Positions 22,469 to 36,423 of a DNA stretch of 64,000 bases are shown here, piece by piece. The notes under the pieces are model-generated. The model had not been told where the DNA came from and did not search any database. It saw only the letters and a list, made by a program, of their open reading frames with translations. Every line of letters starts with the position of its first letter. Positions within the stretch are counted from its first letter, which is position 1. Origin of the DNA: Heliocidaris tuberculata (lineage: Eukaryota > Echinodermata > Echinoidea > Camarodonta > Echinometridae); the NCBI GenBank assembly GCA_025618425.1, contig CM046837.1:24459488-24523487 (forward strand), read 5' to 3'. A program made the translations under genes and the position numbers.

Positions 22469-25400
22469 GTGCGTCCCAGAAAAAAACGAAACCGAGATTT
22501 ATCGATGTTTCATTATATCTTAATCACAATTATGATTAATAAGTAACATATATTTGTAAAGCTTGGATCCTCTTCTTTCATTTGATGCCACTCATATGAT
22601 ACATATGTCACGCATGAGTGAATAAAGACAATGTGAAGCAGGGCTACCAAAAAGTCGTTTGGCCAGCGATATCTGAATTTCAAAGAGATAATCACATTTC
22701 TAGAAAGTTCATTTTCTGCCCTTTCATATGACACCTCAATCGGGAAAAATGAGCCAGGGATGACAAAGCTCTGTTGGTGTAAAGTGATGCTTGCATTTCC
22801 ATGATTTATTAAAGGCTCCCAGATCGTCTCCGTTCTGTTACCAGAAATACTTGTTGCTCTGTTGTTAACTGCATGGTCAAGTAGGTTTAATAATGAAAAC
22901 GTACCTCACTATCAATCAGCTTTTATCATTTTGTACCCACCACTCCATTTTGTTGACGATCAGCCATGCATGATGTCTTTTGTCTTGTTTGTTTATTGCT
23001 AGGACAGGCAGCCAGTGCAAATGTCTTTTTGATTCGTTTAATAAATCATGGAAATGCAAGCATCATTTTACACCAACAGAGCTTTGTCATCCCTGGCTCA
23101 TTTTCCCCGATTGAGGTGTCATATGAAAGGGCAGAAAATGAACTTTCTAGAAATGTGATTATCTCTTTGAAATTAAGGCATCGTTGGCCAAATGACTTTT
23201 TGGTAGCCCTGCTTCATATTGTCTTTATTCAATCATGCGTGAAGTATGTATCATATGAGCGCCATCAAATGAAAGAAGAGGATCCTAGCTTTACAAATAT
23301 GTGTCATTTATTAATCTTAATTGCGATTAACATATGATAAAACATCGATAAATCTCGGTTTCGTTTTTTTCTGGGACGCACTGAAGATACTAGTTTAGAG
23401 TGGGAGTCAATAAAAAGGAAACCCATGTTCAAGCCCCAATATCTTCAAAACTAAGTGAAGTCGCTGAAATGTATTATAAGGCATGATAGTTGATAATGTC
23501 GTCCTAGATTTGATAGGCTGTTCATCAAAATGCGATCATGAAGGACTGAGCACTAGTCAACTAAAAAAAAAAAATGCCAAAATCGTATTTGCCCAAGTTT
23601 GGGCTGAATGGTGTTCAGGAGTTACTTTCATCTGTTCATTGTTTTGAGTTCATTCAACTGGTATGAAGACCATTTAAACTAACCTTAGGGTGACCGTCCA
23701 TTCACTCAAAACTTGAGCAGAGGCAAATTTGACATGAGTCAGGAGAAATTTTACTATTCAGCTGATCATGGTCGGATTTTATTGATCAAGGTCTCACATT
23801 AAAAGAAAACACAATAGGCTTCAATGTGAGTATGATCGAAGATTAAATCTACTGATTGTAACGATATTTAGGGTTGAATCTGGGTTTCCTTTTTATTGAC
23901 TCACATTGTATATACATATATATATATATATATATAACATACTAAATCCGCTCATATGACGAATTTGCTTTGACGCCACCTATTGTCCAAAATTGCCATT
24001 AACGTCGTTCGAATTTCTCTTAAAGGGAGCCACCACTGAACTCTATGTTCGTTCAATTTCATTCGCTTGCCCCTATTGCAAGGCCGTGCATAACAGCAAT
24101 CTTGGAGCAGCGAACAAAACTGCCGTCGAGGGTGGGGTAGTTTGTCAGTTGGGTTGTTCAGTTCGTCCTTCTTCGGTTGAATGCGTATCACTGCAATTGC
24201 GTGCTCGTTTACCGAAGATGTACGGAGATCCCTGAATAATTATTACCCGAGCCGTTCCGAGCTCCAAAACACCACGATTGGCGACTTATCGGTCCCTTTA
24301 ACGTCGGTTTTCTATTATGACGGAATAAACCGTATTGTTACGATTGCCCTTTCCGTTGACTTTAGAAAGATATATTTACAAACACCGATTTACCGCGTCA
24401 TATATGAACGAGCCTTTAAAGGTACTAATTGACGTCATTCACAAAAAAAAAAAATTAGCTCCACATTATTTTGTAAACATAATTATGCTAACAGGGAAAA
24501 ACAAAGAGTTGCTTCATCTATTTTCTATTCAGATTTTCTATTAAATAAACACCGCCTTTATTATATACATTAAACAAAGATCAAGGCCTCGCAGTGTGCC
24601 GGCTTACCTTCCAAAGTTTTCTCCCTCCTCTAAAGTCTCGGGTAGCTTCTTGCCCCGCGTTTCAGGGAGAAGGAGGGTGGACAAACCAACAGCTAGCCCT
24701 GCTGCACCATAGATGACCAATGGCAATGGACGCCAATACTTAGCCAGGGTTAACACTAGGGGTGAGATGATACCGGCTACACGAGCAAACATGGAGAAAG
24801 CACCCATGGCAGAGCTCCTGGAGAGGAAAAAGAACAGACCAAGTGTGAGCCAAGTCACTTTATTACGTATTCAGTAGGGTTTTGTATATACACGTTTTCA
24901 ACAAGCCACATGTAGTTGACTTTAATGATTCCCAACTTAGCTTTTATTACCAGCATAATTTATTCACATGATACATGTATATTTTTATTTTTTTTTGAAT
25001 AGAGAGTAATTCATAAAAAAATGAAATGAAGTAAAAAGAAATTTTCATGATTGTTTATGTTCAGCATTTGATTTCTTTTTATTGTATGGTTCCTGATCGA
25101 AATAATGATTATGAAAACAATGTCTTGTACTGGTGTAGGGTAGGTTTATAATCATATAAACACGGCTGTGATAGTGATATGCATGTGTGGGCATCATGCA
25201 TGTGTGTGTTTGACGTGTGGGTCACAGTGGGTGCATGTTAGCGCGCGCGCGCGCCTGCGTGTATTTGCACAAACGGTAGTGTACATTAATATCGTTATCA
25301 ATCCTTTAGTGTGAATGTCATATTTGTGTTTGCAGCATTCTCCCTCTTTCAACGCGGGTCATCATTTAAAGGGATTTGGTAACTTTGTGGAGGCTTGATT

Positions 25401-27872
25401 TAATAAATTGTTGAATTTTGATATCTGTCTTGTATAATGATTTTCAGAAGGATAAATAAATAGCCAGGCATAGAAAGGTTTAGAAGTATGCTATTATTAA
25501 GATATCTATGACTGAAAACTTCCATTTACGAAAGCGTATGGCCATACTCTTTAGTCTAACATTAAGTCTATGGGGATAAAATGAGTCTGGCATTTCCGGT
25601 CACTTGCATATGTTTACTTTTATGAAGCACATGATGATTTTGAAGTGCTTCCCCCCCCCCCCCCCCCCCCCCCCTCCGAGTTTCATTTTTACACCATATT
25701 GCATACACTGATAGCATGTAAGGCCAGGCAGCTCGGATTTTATCAAGCCTCTACAAAGTTACCAAATCACTTAAATATTATTTCGGTGATAACGTTTTTT
25801 TCCCTTCTGTTTTTCTTAGTCTTTATTCAACTAGATTAAACGTTAATGCATTGAGAAAGCTGTGAGGACAAACATGACGGAGAGTAGAACCAGTGACACC
25901 GTCAACAAATTTTATTATCATTTACCTGAAAGAAGTTGGATATAGCTCGACGGTGTACAGGAAGACGATAGCAAATGCTGCTGCGATTCCAAATTTCCCG
26001 ATCATTGCAATAGTCACCAAGCCGGGACCGGGAGCTAAACGTGCAACAAGACATATGATTCCAACTAATTAAAGAGATGATTGAGGGGAAAATACGGGGA
26101 TGTTATTATTCTGACCAGTCGTTTTTTCCGAAAGTTCGTAATTTTGAATACACAAAAAAGTTCTCTCCTAGGGGGTTCACATTACACCGATAATGAAATA
26201 GGCATGGCTTTTCCAAAAATTTGATGCGTTAATTCGACAGTTTATGATTCCGAAGATGTAGCTGTGTGCGTAATTCTGAAAATACAAAGTGCTTCGTAAT
26301 TCTAAAAAAAGGTGAAATCGGGTTCGTAAATCCGAAAATGAAGAAGAGTTCATCCCATTATAACTCAGTTCTATTTAATTTTCGGAATTACGAAACCTAT
26401 TAATTTTCGGGAGTAACGCACCTTAGCAGCCTCGAAACTATGGATAAACACATCTGCAGAATAACGAACCTTTGTAGAAATCGAGGTGTGACCATTTCTA
26501 CTATAATCGTCGGAGAGATTTTACTTTTAGTACAAGGCAATTATCAAAAAGTTAAAGAGAAGAAAAATAAATAATAACAAAAATAGTTTGACGAATCCGA
26601 AGGATCGAACTGTAACTTTTGTCTCATAAACCCCCATACTTATGAAACTCGCCGATGTAGTGGACATTATTATTATGTTTTTTACTTTAAGTCTTGTGGC
26701 TTTGTCGGCAATTGAGAAGTTTCTCCTTTGTCTGTGTTAAATTGAGACTTTAAGCTTAATCTCATAAGAGATTTTTGTCATCAGAGTCTCCCACCGAATG
26801 TATACTAACATTTATTTTGTTTATTTTGTTTTTAACCTCATTATCAGAACATTTTATAGGTTAGTTTCTGATATTAGAGAAACATGAGAAAGAAGCGCAA
26901 ATAAATATCAAACCAGAAATACTAACTCTAAAACCTAATTTCCTGAAACTACCCCATATAACGTAACTACTTCCTTTAAAAAACTACCCCTGAACAACAA
27001 ATGTGCCTAGGGACAAATACTCCTGGATAATCACACCCACCTCTCATTAGGAATTGTTGTCCGGTGTAATTCTTCTATGGGTTAGTTGTCCAGGGAGTAT
27101 GTCTGTATTTGGTGGAACTATAGAGCGTTGGTCGTGAGTAACATTTGTAGAATCTCTTTCATGTCTGTATAGAAGCGTTACGAAAATCCATTAAGTAAAC
27201 GCCATTTTCTTTCACTATGATTACGCAACATTTCTGTTCAAGTGCGATGAGGGCCTGTATGATCCAAATAAAAAGCGCCATTTTGTTTTACAAATTCGGA
27301 CGACCATATCCTGACTCTTTTTGTAATGGGACTCTAGATAGATGTCCGGGGGTGGTAGTCCAAGCGGTAGTTGTCCTAGAATCGTTTCAAGCCAACAATG
27401 TATATGGTTTAGTTACAAACTGGTACACTTACGGACAACACTGGTTGCAAGCAAAGATACGCCGCTGAGGATAAGGAGGAAGGAGAGACTTCGAGGTCGT
27501 CCAAAGAACTCGATGACAAACGAGGCGAAGATGTATGACGGAATCTCAACGGCTCCTGAAATAGCGAACGCGACGTAGTCATTGACACCGAGATTGGACG
27601 TGCTCAACGATAGACCGTGGTACACGACTGCATTCACCATCCTAAGGATTTTAAATGGAACAAAGAGGGAAATTTGTCGTTAATTCGAGGAGCTTAGCTG
27701 GAACAGTGCGAATGTGGGAGGGGTTGTTGAGCTAGATTTGCTGACAGAGGAGAAGGTTTTGCAAATACCGACAAAACAAGGAGGCTGTCCTCTTTTTGTC
27801 AACAAAATGCTGACAGTGATAAATCTTATCGACATCGTAATGTAAATCTTATTGACATAGGGTATCATGTAT

Positions 27873-27915
<43 letters not shown>

Positions 27916-29471
27916 GGGGGGGGTAGATATGGAGGAGGTCACACTGCCTTTTCCAAATTTAACATGCATTAAGAATGATGAAAATTCTATGATAATAATA
28001 GGAATTTCACCACCTATTGAGAGAAAAAAAATGTGTTGGCATAATTTACTTTTTAATTTTGTTTCATCACATATGAACAACCTTTGAGTGTCAAAAGATC
28101 TGGCCTTTTACCTGACTCTTTACAGTTTCGATATTTTAACATGTAGGCCTACTTACCAGATAAAAGCCAGGTTAATCGAACGCTTTCTCAAGTTCGGTGT
28201 CCGAAACAGATCAAGCATAGTGTATTGTCGGGGCTCCTTTTCTTCAGATTCCTGCATTTTAAAACAAGGCCGGAATTTACAATAAAAAGTAAGGCTATAA
28301 TAATCACAGCATCTTTGAATTATTGAACTTGCAGAGACGATTTCCAAGCTTTTACCTCTCAGGGACGGACCTAATAGACCTGTTCACAAATATATTCAAA
28401 TTTTATGCATACTTTTAAAACAAAGGTTGTTCTTGACAACCTGAAAGCTTGTCAGAGGCTTGTCAGATATAGTAACAAGTAATGTATGCAAACTGGATTT
28501 CAAGTATTATAGTTCATTCATTAATAACAGATTAATGGAATACCCCGTTACCAGGTCCCCAGGAAAGAAACATCCATAAATTTGAATAACTTTGTGAACA
28601 GGTCTAGCGAAATACACACTCGGCTAAAAAAAAAAAAAAAAAAAAAAAAAGGAAGAAAAAAAGAAAAGAAAAAGAAAGTGGACAATGCTTGTAGTTAAGA
28701 TTTTCTAATTAATATTTAATATAAACTTATCTTTCATATATCAAAATAAACAAATTAATGCTCTTTCAGATGATATGCAATTGGACTCATACCATTCACG
28801 CATGAGTAATCATAGCCATTTAAAAATAAATGAGTCTCTGAAAGAAAATTGCAAAAATGGGGCATTTGCTCATTCAAATGTTTGAATCTTGAAGAGTCAA
28901 ACTGAAACAACGAAAAAATAAAATAAAGAGAAACACTTGAATTTGCTTGTCAAAACCATGCAGTCCCGAGATTACAGTTGGCATCCGGAGCTCAATCCTC
29001 CTGATTGTTTCTCATTCTTTATTTCCATTGTTGAACAGCAATGTCTTACAGATGCACTTTTTCATCAATATTTGAATGGCTGCTTGCTCTATTTTTGCAT
29101 TTTTTCTTAACCAGACCTTCTAAAGTTTAAATGAATGTGCCCATCCAAGCGTTGAAGTTCCAAACTTCATCTTAATTGATGTTGGTAGAGTTTTAATCTT
29201 TAAATTTTTCTTCAATTTAATATACATTTTATTATATTTCATTGAAGGTTTATTTGACAATTTTGTGTCCACTTTATTTTTATGCTGAGTGTGTGTGTGT
29301 GTGTGTGTATTCATATTTATGTCTCTCCCTTTTTATCATGCGCTAATTATTTCGTCTCTTAGGGATGCCTCCGAAATCCACTGTATTTATCTGTGGAAGC
29401 ATCCATTGCTTTTTAGTAGGAAGAAAACGTCCCGCCCCCAAAAAGAAATAAGTAGATAAAATAGAAATAAA

Positions 29472-29515
<44 letters not shown>

Positions 29516-31422
29516 GAAAATGAAAATTAATAAATAAATCAAATAAAAAGGGGGAGAAGAAAGAAAGAACGAAAGAAAGAGACAGGGAGTGGAGACAAAC
29601 AAAAAATACTTCAAACAATGAAATCATTTCAGAAACTATCACGCATTGCACGTTTACGTTCCTCTTAACCTACTCTGAATAGTTCATGCACTGATATAAC
29701 AGGCCTTAGAGAAAACTGTTTTAGAACATTGCTCCTTGCCCTTCAATATGCGCTACATTATACACCGTAATTCGAAAAAGCCTGTGGGAGAGATGCTACA
29801 CTCTTTAAAAAGTTGGGCAAAAAAATGCCCAATTTTTAACCAACACTGGGCAACATACTGTCCACACAACTTTTGGTTAAAATTTGCCCAACTGATGTTG
29901 GGCAATCCATTTACTATGTTGTTGGGCAAATTAAATTGCCCATCAGTTGGTGACCCATTAGATTTTACCCAACTCTACAATTGCCCAACTGTTGGTTATA
30001 TTCTCAGTTGGGTAATTATTGCCCAACCAATCTTACCCAATAGGATTGCCCAACCCTCTATTTGTTCAGCTGTTTGGTAACAAATATCATGTGGTTGGGC
30101 AAATTCAGCTGCCCAATTTATTGTTTCCTTTTTCCTCCAACCTAGGTAAAAAAAAAATGAAATCTGCTTGTTACGTCCTTCTGGGTCTTAACCTAATCAC
30201 TCCTAACCTATCCTATTTTAAGCTATCCTATCCTATATCTTAACCTATCCTATCCTAGTCCTATCCTATCCAGTTAGTGCAAACTAGTGCAAGCTCTTAT
30301 ATACCCCTTATATTTTTTTATGCATTCGGTGACAGTTAGTAAATCTGGCCACCCCAAACCATACGCTACTAAAAATTCATGAATATTCATATAAGTGTTT
30401 TCCCCAATATTGGGTAAAAATATTTACCACAAGTTGGGCAAATGCGAATTTCTAACCAACCATCAGTTACCCAACAAAATTGACCCAACTGGCAAAGGAA
30501 ATGTGACAAAATTACACAACTACAGGGCAACAAGTACCCAACCCATAATTACCAAATACTGTTGGTAAATATATGCCCAATATTTAGGTAAAAAGTATTG
30601 ACCAATATTGGTTACACCACTCGAGTGTCCAGTTGGTTAATAATAGCCCAGAATTGGGAATATTTTTAACCAACCAGCAGTTACCCAACTAAATTTACCC
30701 AACATTTTAAGAGTGTAGTCTAAAATTAATTTTGGTTAATCATTCCGTTTAAAAGTCCTTATTATCATGGCAATTCCTCTTTTTCAAATATTACACAACA
30801 TAATGAAGTATTTTGCTGTAACTCCCAGGAATAAAGACGGACTGCACAATCTGCATATAAATGGAAGGATCGTGCAGCTGACAGTAGTTACTGGGAGCAG
30901 CATTGATGCCGGTGTGGCAGCAGATCGTGTGACGGTGGCGTATTTTGTAACGAGTACACAATCCCCAGGCATATATCGTTCAGATTGGCGGATATCGTTC
31001 CCGCTAGAACCATATCCGCCGCGTCATATACGGCAGATTCTGTTCCCTTAGTGGATTTAGTTATTTTGGGGAGATAGTCTTTACTTCTAGACCCAATTTA
31101 ATAAAGTAGTCTTGCAATGTAGACCCTTATCATAAGATACCGTACCACATGTAGTGTCGTGTTTGCCTGTTGTTGCTAAAATATGGAGGAAATAAAGACG
31201 AGCTATGATTAGTCAAAATTATCAGACCTGCTGTTTTGTTTTTAGTGTTGTTTTGGATGCCATTCTTTCATTTCATGATTGATTTAGTCGGCTTGATATA
31301 TGAAATTGTATCAAAATAATGAGAATATACCCAGTGCAGAACTAGAAATTTGTTTAAAACTAAAAATCCCTGCTTTGATTATATAAAAAAAATTCAGAGG
31401 GGGGGGGGGGGGTATATCTTTA

Positions 31423-31471
<49 letters not shown>

Positions 31472-34400
31472 TCATAATGGTTAGTAGCCACGTACGTTGG
31501 CTCACTACACAATGAATGACATTTTTGTTGTTGTTGCAATTATTTTTGTTTTGTTGTTGTTGTTTTTTGTTACTGGCTTGTAAGGTTGTTTTTGTCTTGG
31601 TATCCCATTGTATTTGATTATTTTTTTAAAATTATGTTTATGTACTATATTTGTTATGAATGTGTTTCTTTATTATGTCAAAGGACCCCATGGAAGAACA
31701 GTGGCACTATGTAAGTGCCACTGAAATGGGCTATCCGCCATACATATTCTGATTACCATGTATATTTTAACTTTTAATGTTGTTATGGAAATAAAAACAA
31801 ACAAACAAACAAACAAACAAACATTTCATGCGCGCGGACATTTTGAATAGTTTGCCCGGACATTTTGAATAATTTACCCATTGATATGGAAATGAAAATG
31901 AAGTACCCACACTGAGTTAATACAGGCTATGTTAAGGCTTACTTCTATAATGAAAAATTCAACCTGTTTTCGGCTGTTTTTTTTTCTTAAAATGTACGCA
32001 TAAGATAAATAAAATTTGTAACAAGCGCGTAACACACGTATCCTAGTATCCATATCATCATGAAGAGTGTCCCTTTTTATTCAGATTATTCCACTTTAAC
32101 TTTCTAATAAGTGCCCTTTCCCCCTTCTGATAGATGCCACTCACACCTCATTTCAGGACGGTTCTACAGCCTACCTGTATAGTTGTACTTGTTCAAGTCT
32201 AGTTAACCATTATGTTGCTTTATGATGAAAATACTGAGAGGCCATATAAGAATATTTTCTTGTTCAGTTGAGTCTAATTTATACTGCCTTACAATAATTA
32301 TAACCATGGTAACCTTAAACTGTTCTTCATAGGAGTGAAATCAGGGCCATAATAAGCGGGCCACATTATTCCGACCCAAACACAGAATCAGGGGCGTAGC
32401 TTCATAGGGGACTGAGGGTGGTACATTTCCCCAATCGAATATCAAAAAGAAAAGAAAAGGGAGAGAAAGGATAACAGAAGAGGGTTAATTCACATTGAAT
32501 TTATCTAGTCAGACCGGTACCCCCCTCCTTCTTCTGTTTTTTTTTGTGTACTTCACCTTTTCTCAGTGATTATCATCTGCGGGGTCCACAATTTACAAGC
32601 TCTGCTTTTAGTGGACCTCTCCATTTCCACAGAATATAAATCAAGTTTCGTACGTAAATCATTCCATTTTTCTTTAAAAAGATATTAATCATTGTATTGA
32701 TTTATCTTAGTTATAAAAGTCATGTTCTGTTTAAACATTGCATTGTATTTTGTTTTATTATGAAAATTATATTTTGTATTATTTTGTATTTTGTTGGAAA
32801 TGAAAAAAATAAACTATGAACATAAATATGAATGATGCCAGTGTCCCCTCAATGACTGGAGTCACGTTTAGCCACTATGTGGGGGATTCAAAACATCTAT
32901 GCAGAAATCCGCTGATTATGCATATTTATTCAAAATCACAGAAAAAAATGCTTCTCCTCCATTATTTATAAAGCAATTTGATTCTTTGTTATCTTGTGGA
33001 GCTAAGTGAGATTCATTGAACTTCTACACTGAATTTTGCCTTAAGTATTGATTACAGTACGACAAATTTAGGCAGGGGCGGCGCTACAGGGGAGGGGGCA
33101 GAGGGGGCGACCGCCCCCTATGATTTTTCAAGTAGTGAAAAAAGAAAAAAAAAGAAGAAAAAAGAAGAAAAGGAGGAAGAAAAGGGAAGAAAGAAGAAAG
33201 AGGAGTATTAAAAAGAGAGGTCTTACACATATAACTCTATATTACCCCTGTTATTTAATGGAGAAAAAAATATGACGTCATATTTAGGTCGTCTTGCCCC
33301 TCCTATCAAAATACCCTGGCGCCGCCCCTGAATTTATGGAAATTTATTCGAAAATTTCTTATAACTGAATGCTTATTGTTCTATTTCCAACCAATTTAGT
33401 AGGGAAATTAATTAGCCCTACATCACTGACATTCTGGTATCCTAATGGATATCATGTAAAAATGTACAGGTACATGTACATGCATTGTTGGCATGATTAA
33501 GGAATGGAGAAATTAAACAAAATTAATTGTTTTCTCACTTATGAAATTTCTTCGCCTTGAACCTGTTCCACTGCCTGGACTGTTTTTAGTGATCGCTCCG
33601 TGATATGCACTATACATATACTCTAGACGTTGATGGTGTGTGAAGTACTCGCACACATTACTATAGACTTTCCTGGTCAAAATCGCAAAAAAATTAGACT
33701 TCACATTCATTTTCAAACGCTCGTATTCAAGCGATTTGCTCATCCTGTTTACTCCTTTGGTTCAAATTAACTTTCAGTCGTTCATATTTATTTCCCAGCA
33801 TGCGAAAATGTGCTTCGAAAATCCAAATTAATTTATGGTCGTTCAATTCAAAGAAGCCAAAGCGTCATTCAAATTCATCTATGACGACTTGGTACGAATT
33901 CGTGCCCGAGTTTTACTTTCCATTTCATTAATAGGCAGTCAAGTTAGCAGTATGTTCATTCATTTTCAGAATGGCTAAAGAGGTACATAAAATAGCCGGT
34001 TTTGCCCTTTTTTAAATTCTTACATTTTTTGCCTTCATTAAACCATTGCACTGTTTTCAAATGTAATTTGCTGTTGCAAAATTATGTAGCCATCTACTCA
34101 TAAGGTGTAAAACCACATTATTGACTACCCGTAGCTTTTCATACACTGTGTCATTTCAACTGTGTACAGCGTATTCAAAGTAGCCGTTCGCATCATATTA
34201 AAATAATAATTAATTTTTCACACTATATGAAATATTCATGTTCTGATAGACCGCTTCGGTAATGTATGCAAATTTTATACATACCTTTCAAACAAAGGTT
34301 GTTCTTGACAACTTGAAAGCTTGCCGGAGGCTTGCCGGACATAGCAACAAGTAATGTATGCAAACTGGATTCCAAGCATTGAGGCTCATTTATAAAAAGC

Positions 34401-36392
34401 AGGTTAATGGAATAGCTCGTCACTAGGTGCTCAGAGAAGAAGTGTGCATAAATTTGTATACATTACAGAACCGGTCTACTGCAGCGGCAGCTCTATTTGG
34501 TTAATGAATATAACGTAATAAATTAAATGGATGAAAAAATTAATTTGCTACTAAAATTAATGCTCTCATCCAATTCGCAATTAATTTCTTACAATATATG
34601 AATGTATGTATCAAATATATTTGAACATGACCCTGTGCTGACCTTTTCCTGGATGGTGTCTTCGGATGTAAAGATCGGTCTTGGAACAATCTTTTTGTTC
34701 GACTTTGCAATCAGGTCTATGGTTTTCTCCGCCTTGTCGTATCTACCTTTGGATATATGCCATCGAACAGATTCGGGAAGCCAACTGAAACGGAAACAAA
34801 ATGAGAGAAAGGCTAGTTAACCCTTTCAGGACAGGAATTATTTAAGGGCTAAATTGATCACTTTTTGATCTTCAAATTGGCAACAATAATATTTTTCTTT
34901 TAGTGCTACATGGTTCTAATAAGGTGTAATGTCTTTGAAAATAATACACATGGTTAGGAATTTTGTTGAAAAGTTGAAAAAATTGCCAATTTTGATAAAA
35001 AATTAGGATTTTGAATCTCTCAATGTGTTGCCAATTTAAGGATTTTAAAACTTATTCTCCTATTCAAAATTCCTGGCATCAAACGCAATATGGTAATGCA
35101 ACAAAAATGGACATAGTGTGTGCAGAAATTTTTGCTCTTTCTACTCATGTATCTGGTATATTTTTCAGGGCTCTGAATCAAAAGTTATTGAGCCAAACCA
35201 CAAAATGTGGTCAGTTGTCTCGAAAGGGTTAATGTTGAAATCGAAGTCTTTAGTGAGATTTTCGAAGGGGAAGGGAACCCTGAAAAAAGGTGAGGAGAAA
35301 AAAAAAATGTAATCTGGTCATGCAGTTCAGTGTTTTCCCACAAACCAATAATTTACAAATATGTAAGAGTTCTCTTTTCTTTATAAGTTATAAATTCAGT
35401 ATGATTTAAAGAAATGATAAGTTTCTGTCATGTTTAATTGATTAATGACAGAATTCTACTTCCATTTACAGCACGGACAATGGCTTCTAAAAGAAAGGGA
35501 TAGTACAGTTATTGATATCTCATGAAAAAAAAAGAAATCTTTCTTTTTAAAAACTTTTTTTTTTTGGAGGGGGGGGGGGGTACTTTTTATATAACCTCAT
35601 CATTTACAACTGAATGCTTTAAGTAACACCAATGTGCTAGCCAGTGTGAAAAGGCTGTTGATATATTCTTTCGTGAAAAGAACCCACTTATGGGGCGTTC
35701 AGAGGTATTTAGAAAAAAATAAAGGAAATGAAGAAAAATAAAAAGAGATAACAGTGGAATGAAATTCAATTAAACACTTATTACCAGGATATTTTGATTT
35801 TTATTTTCGGTGTTAATACACAACAAAAAAAAAAAAAAAAAAAAAAAATGAAGTGAAATGGAAAGAGGGGAGAGGAAGAGGAAAAGAAAGAGTGATCGAG
35901 ATTAGAAAAATTGTGAGGAGGTCACAGCAGTTTGGAAAGTGTAGTTCTGAGAAGAACTGTTTGTATTCCTGAAAGAGAGTTTACGAACAACGGTATTCTT
36001 TCGGAAAAAAGAGTATATCTGTCTCGTTTCGTTTCGAACAATATGCTCTATTCGTCCTCAGGAGATGAGTTAATCTCCTGACGATGCTACCACATGGTGT
36101 GACTGAAAGCCTTTAATAATACTCACTCACCATGGAAACCTACAGAGAACATCTGTAATCTCATTATTAGGTTTATTTTGATTTGCTTATGAATTTAGGC
36201 ATCACAGATGTAAGGAAAGAACACAAGATCTTCTGGTAACCACTTAGGGGTCATTTCACATATCGGGAGGGCAGGGGGTAAGGAAGGGTAGTTATGAAGT
36301 CATCATAACCATCTTGAACAGTCGCGTATAGCTATAGGGCCACGAGGGCACATGCTCCACTCCCCCTCCCAATCAAACGGCTTAGAAATGAG

Positions 36393-36423
<31 letters not shown>

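Noticed and set aside
22513..23337. Small proteins [10 protein letters not shown]... on both strands as host genes
   Set aside because: They lie on the two arms of a palindromic transposable element, so their similarity to each other comes from the inverted duplication.
23993..24432. Two overlapping open frames of about 80 codons
   Set aside because: No recognisable domain, no splice context and located in intron 10 of the SLC22 gene.
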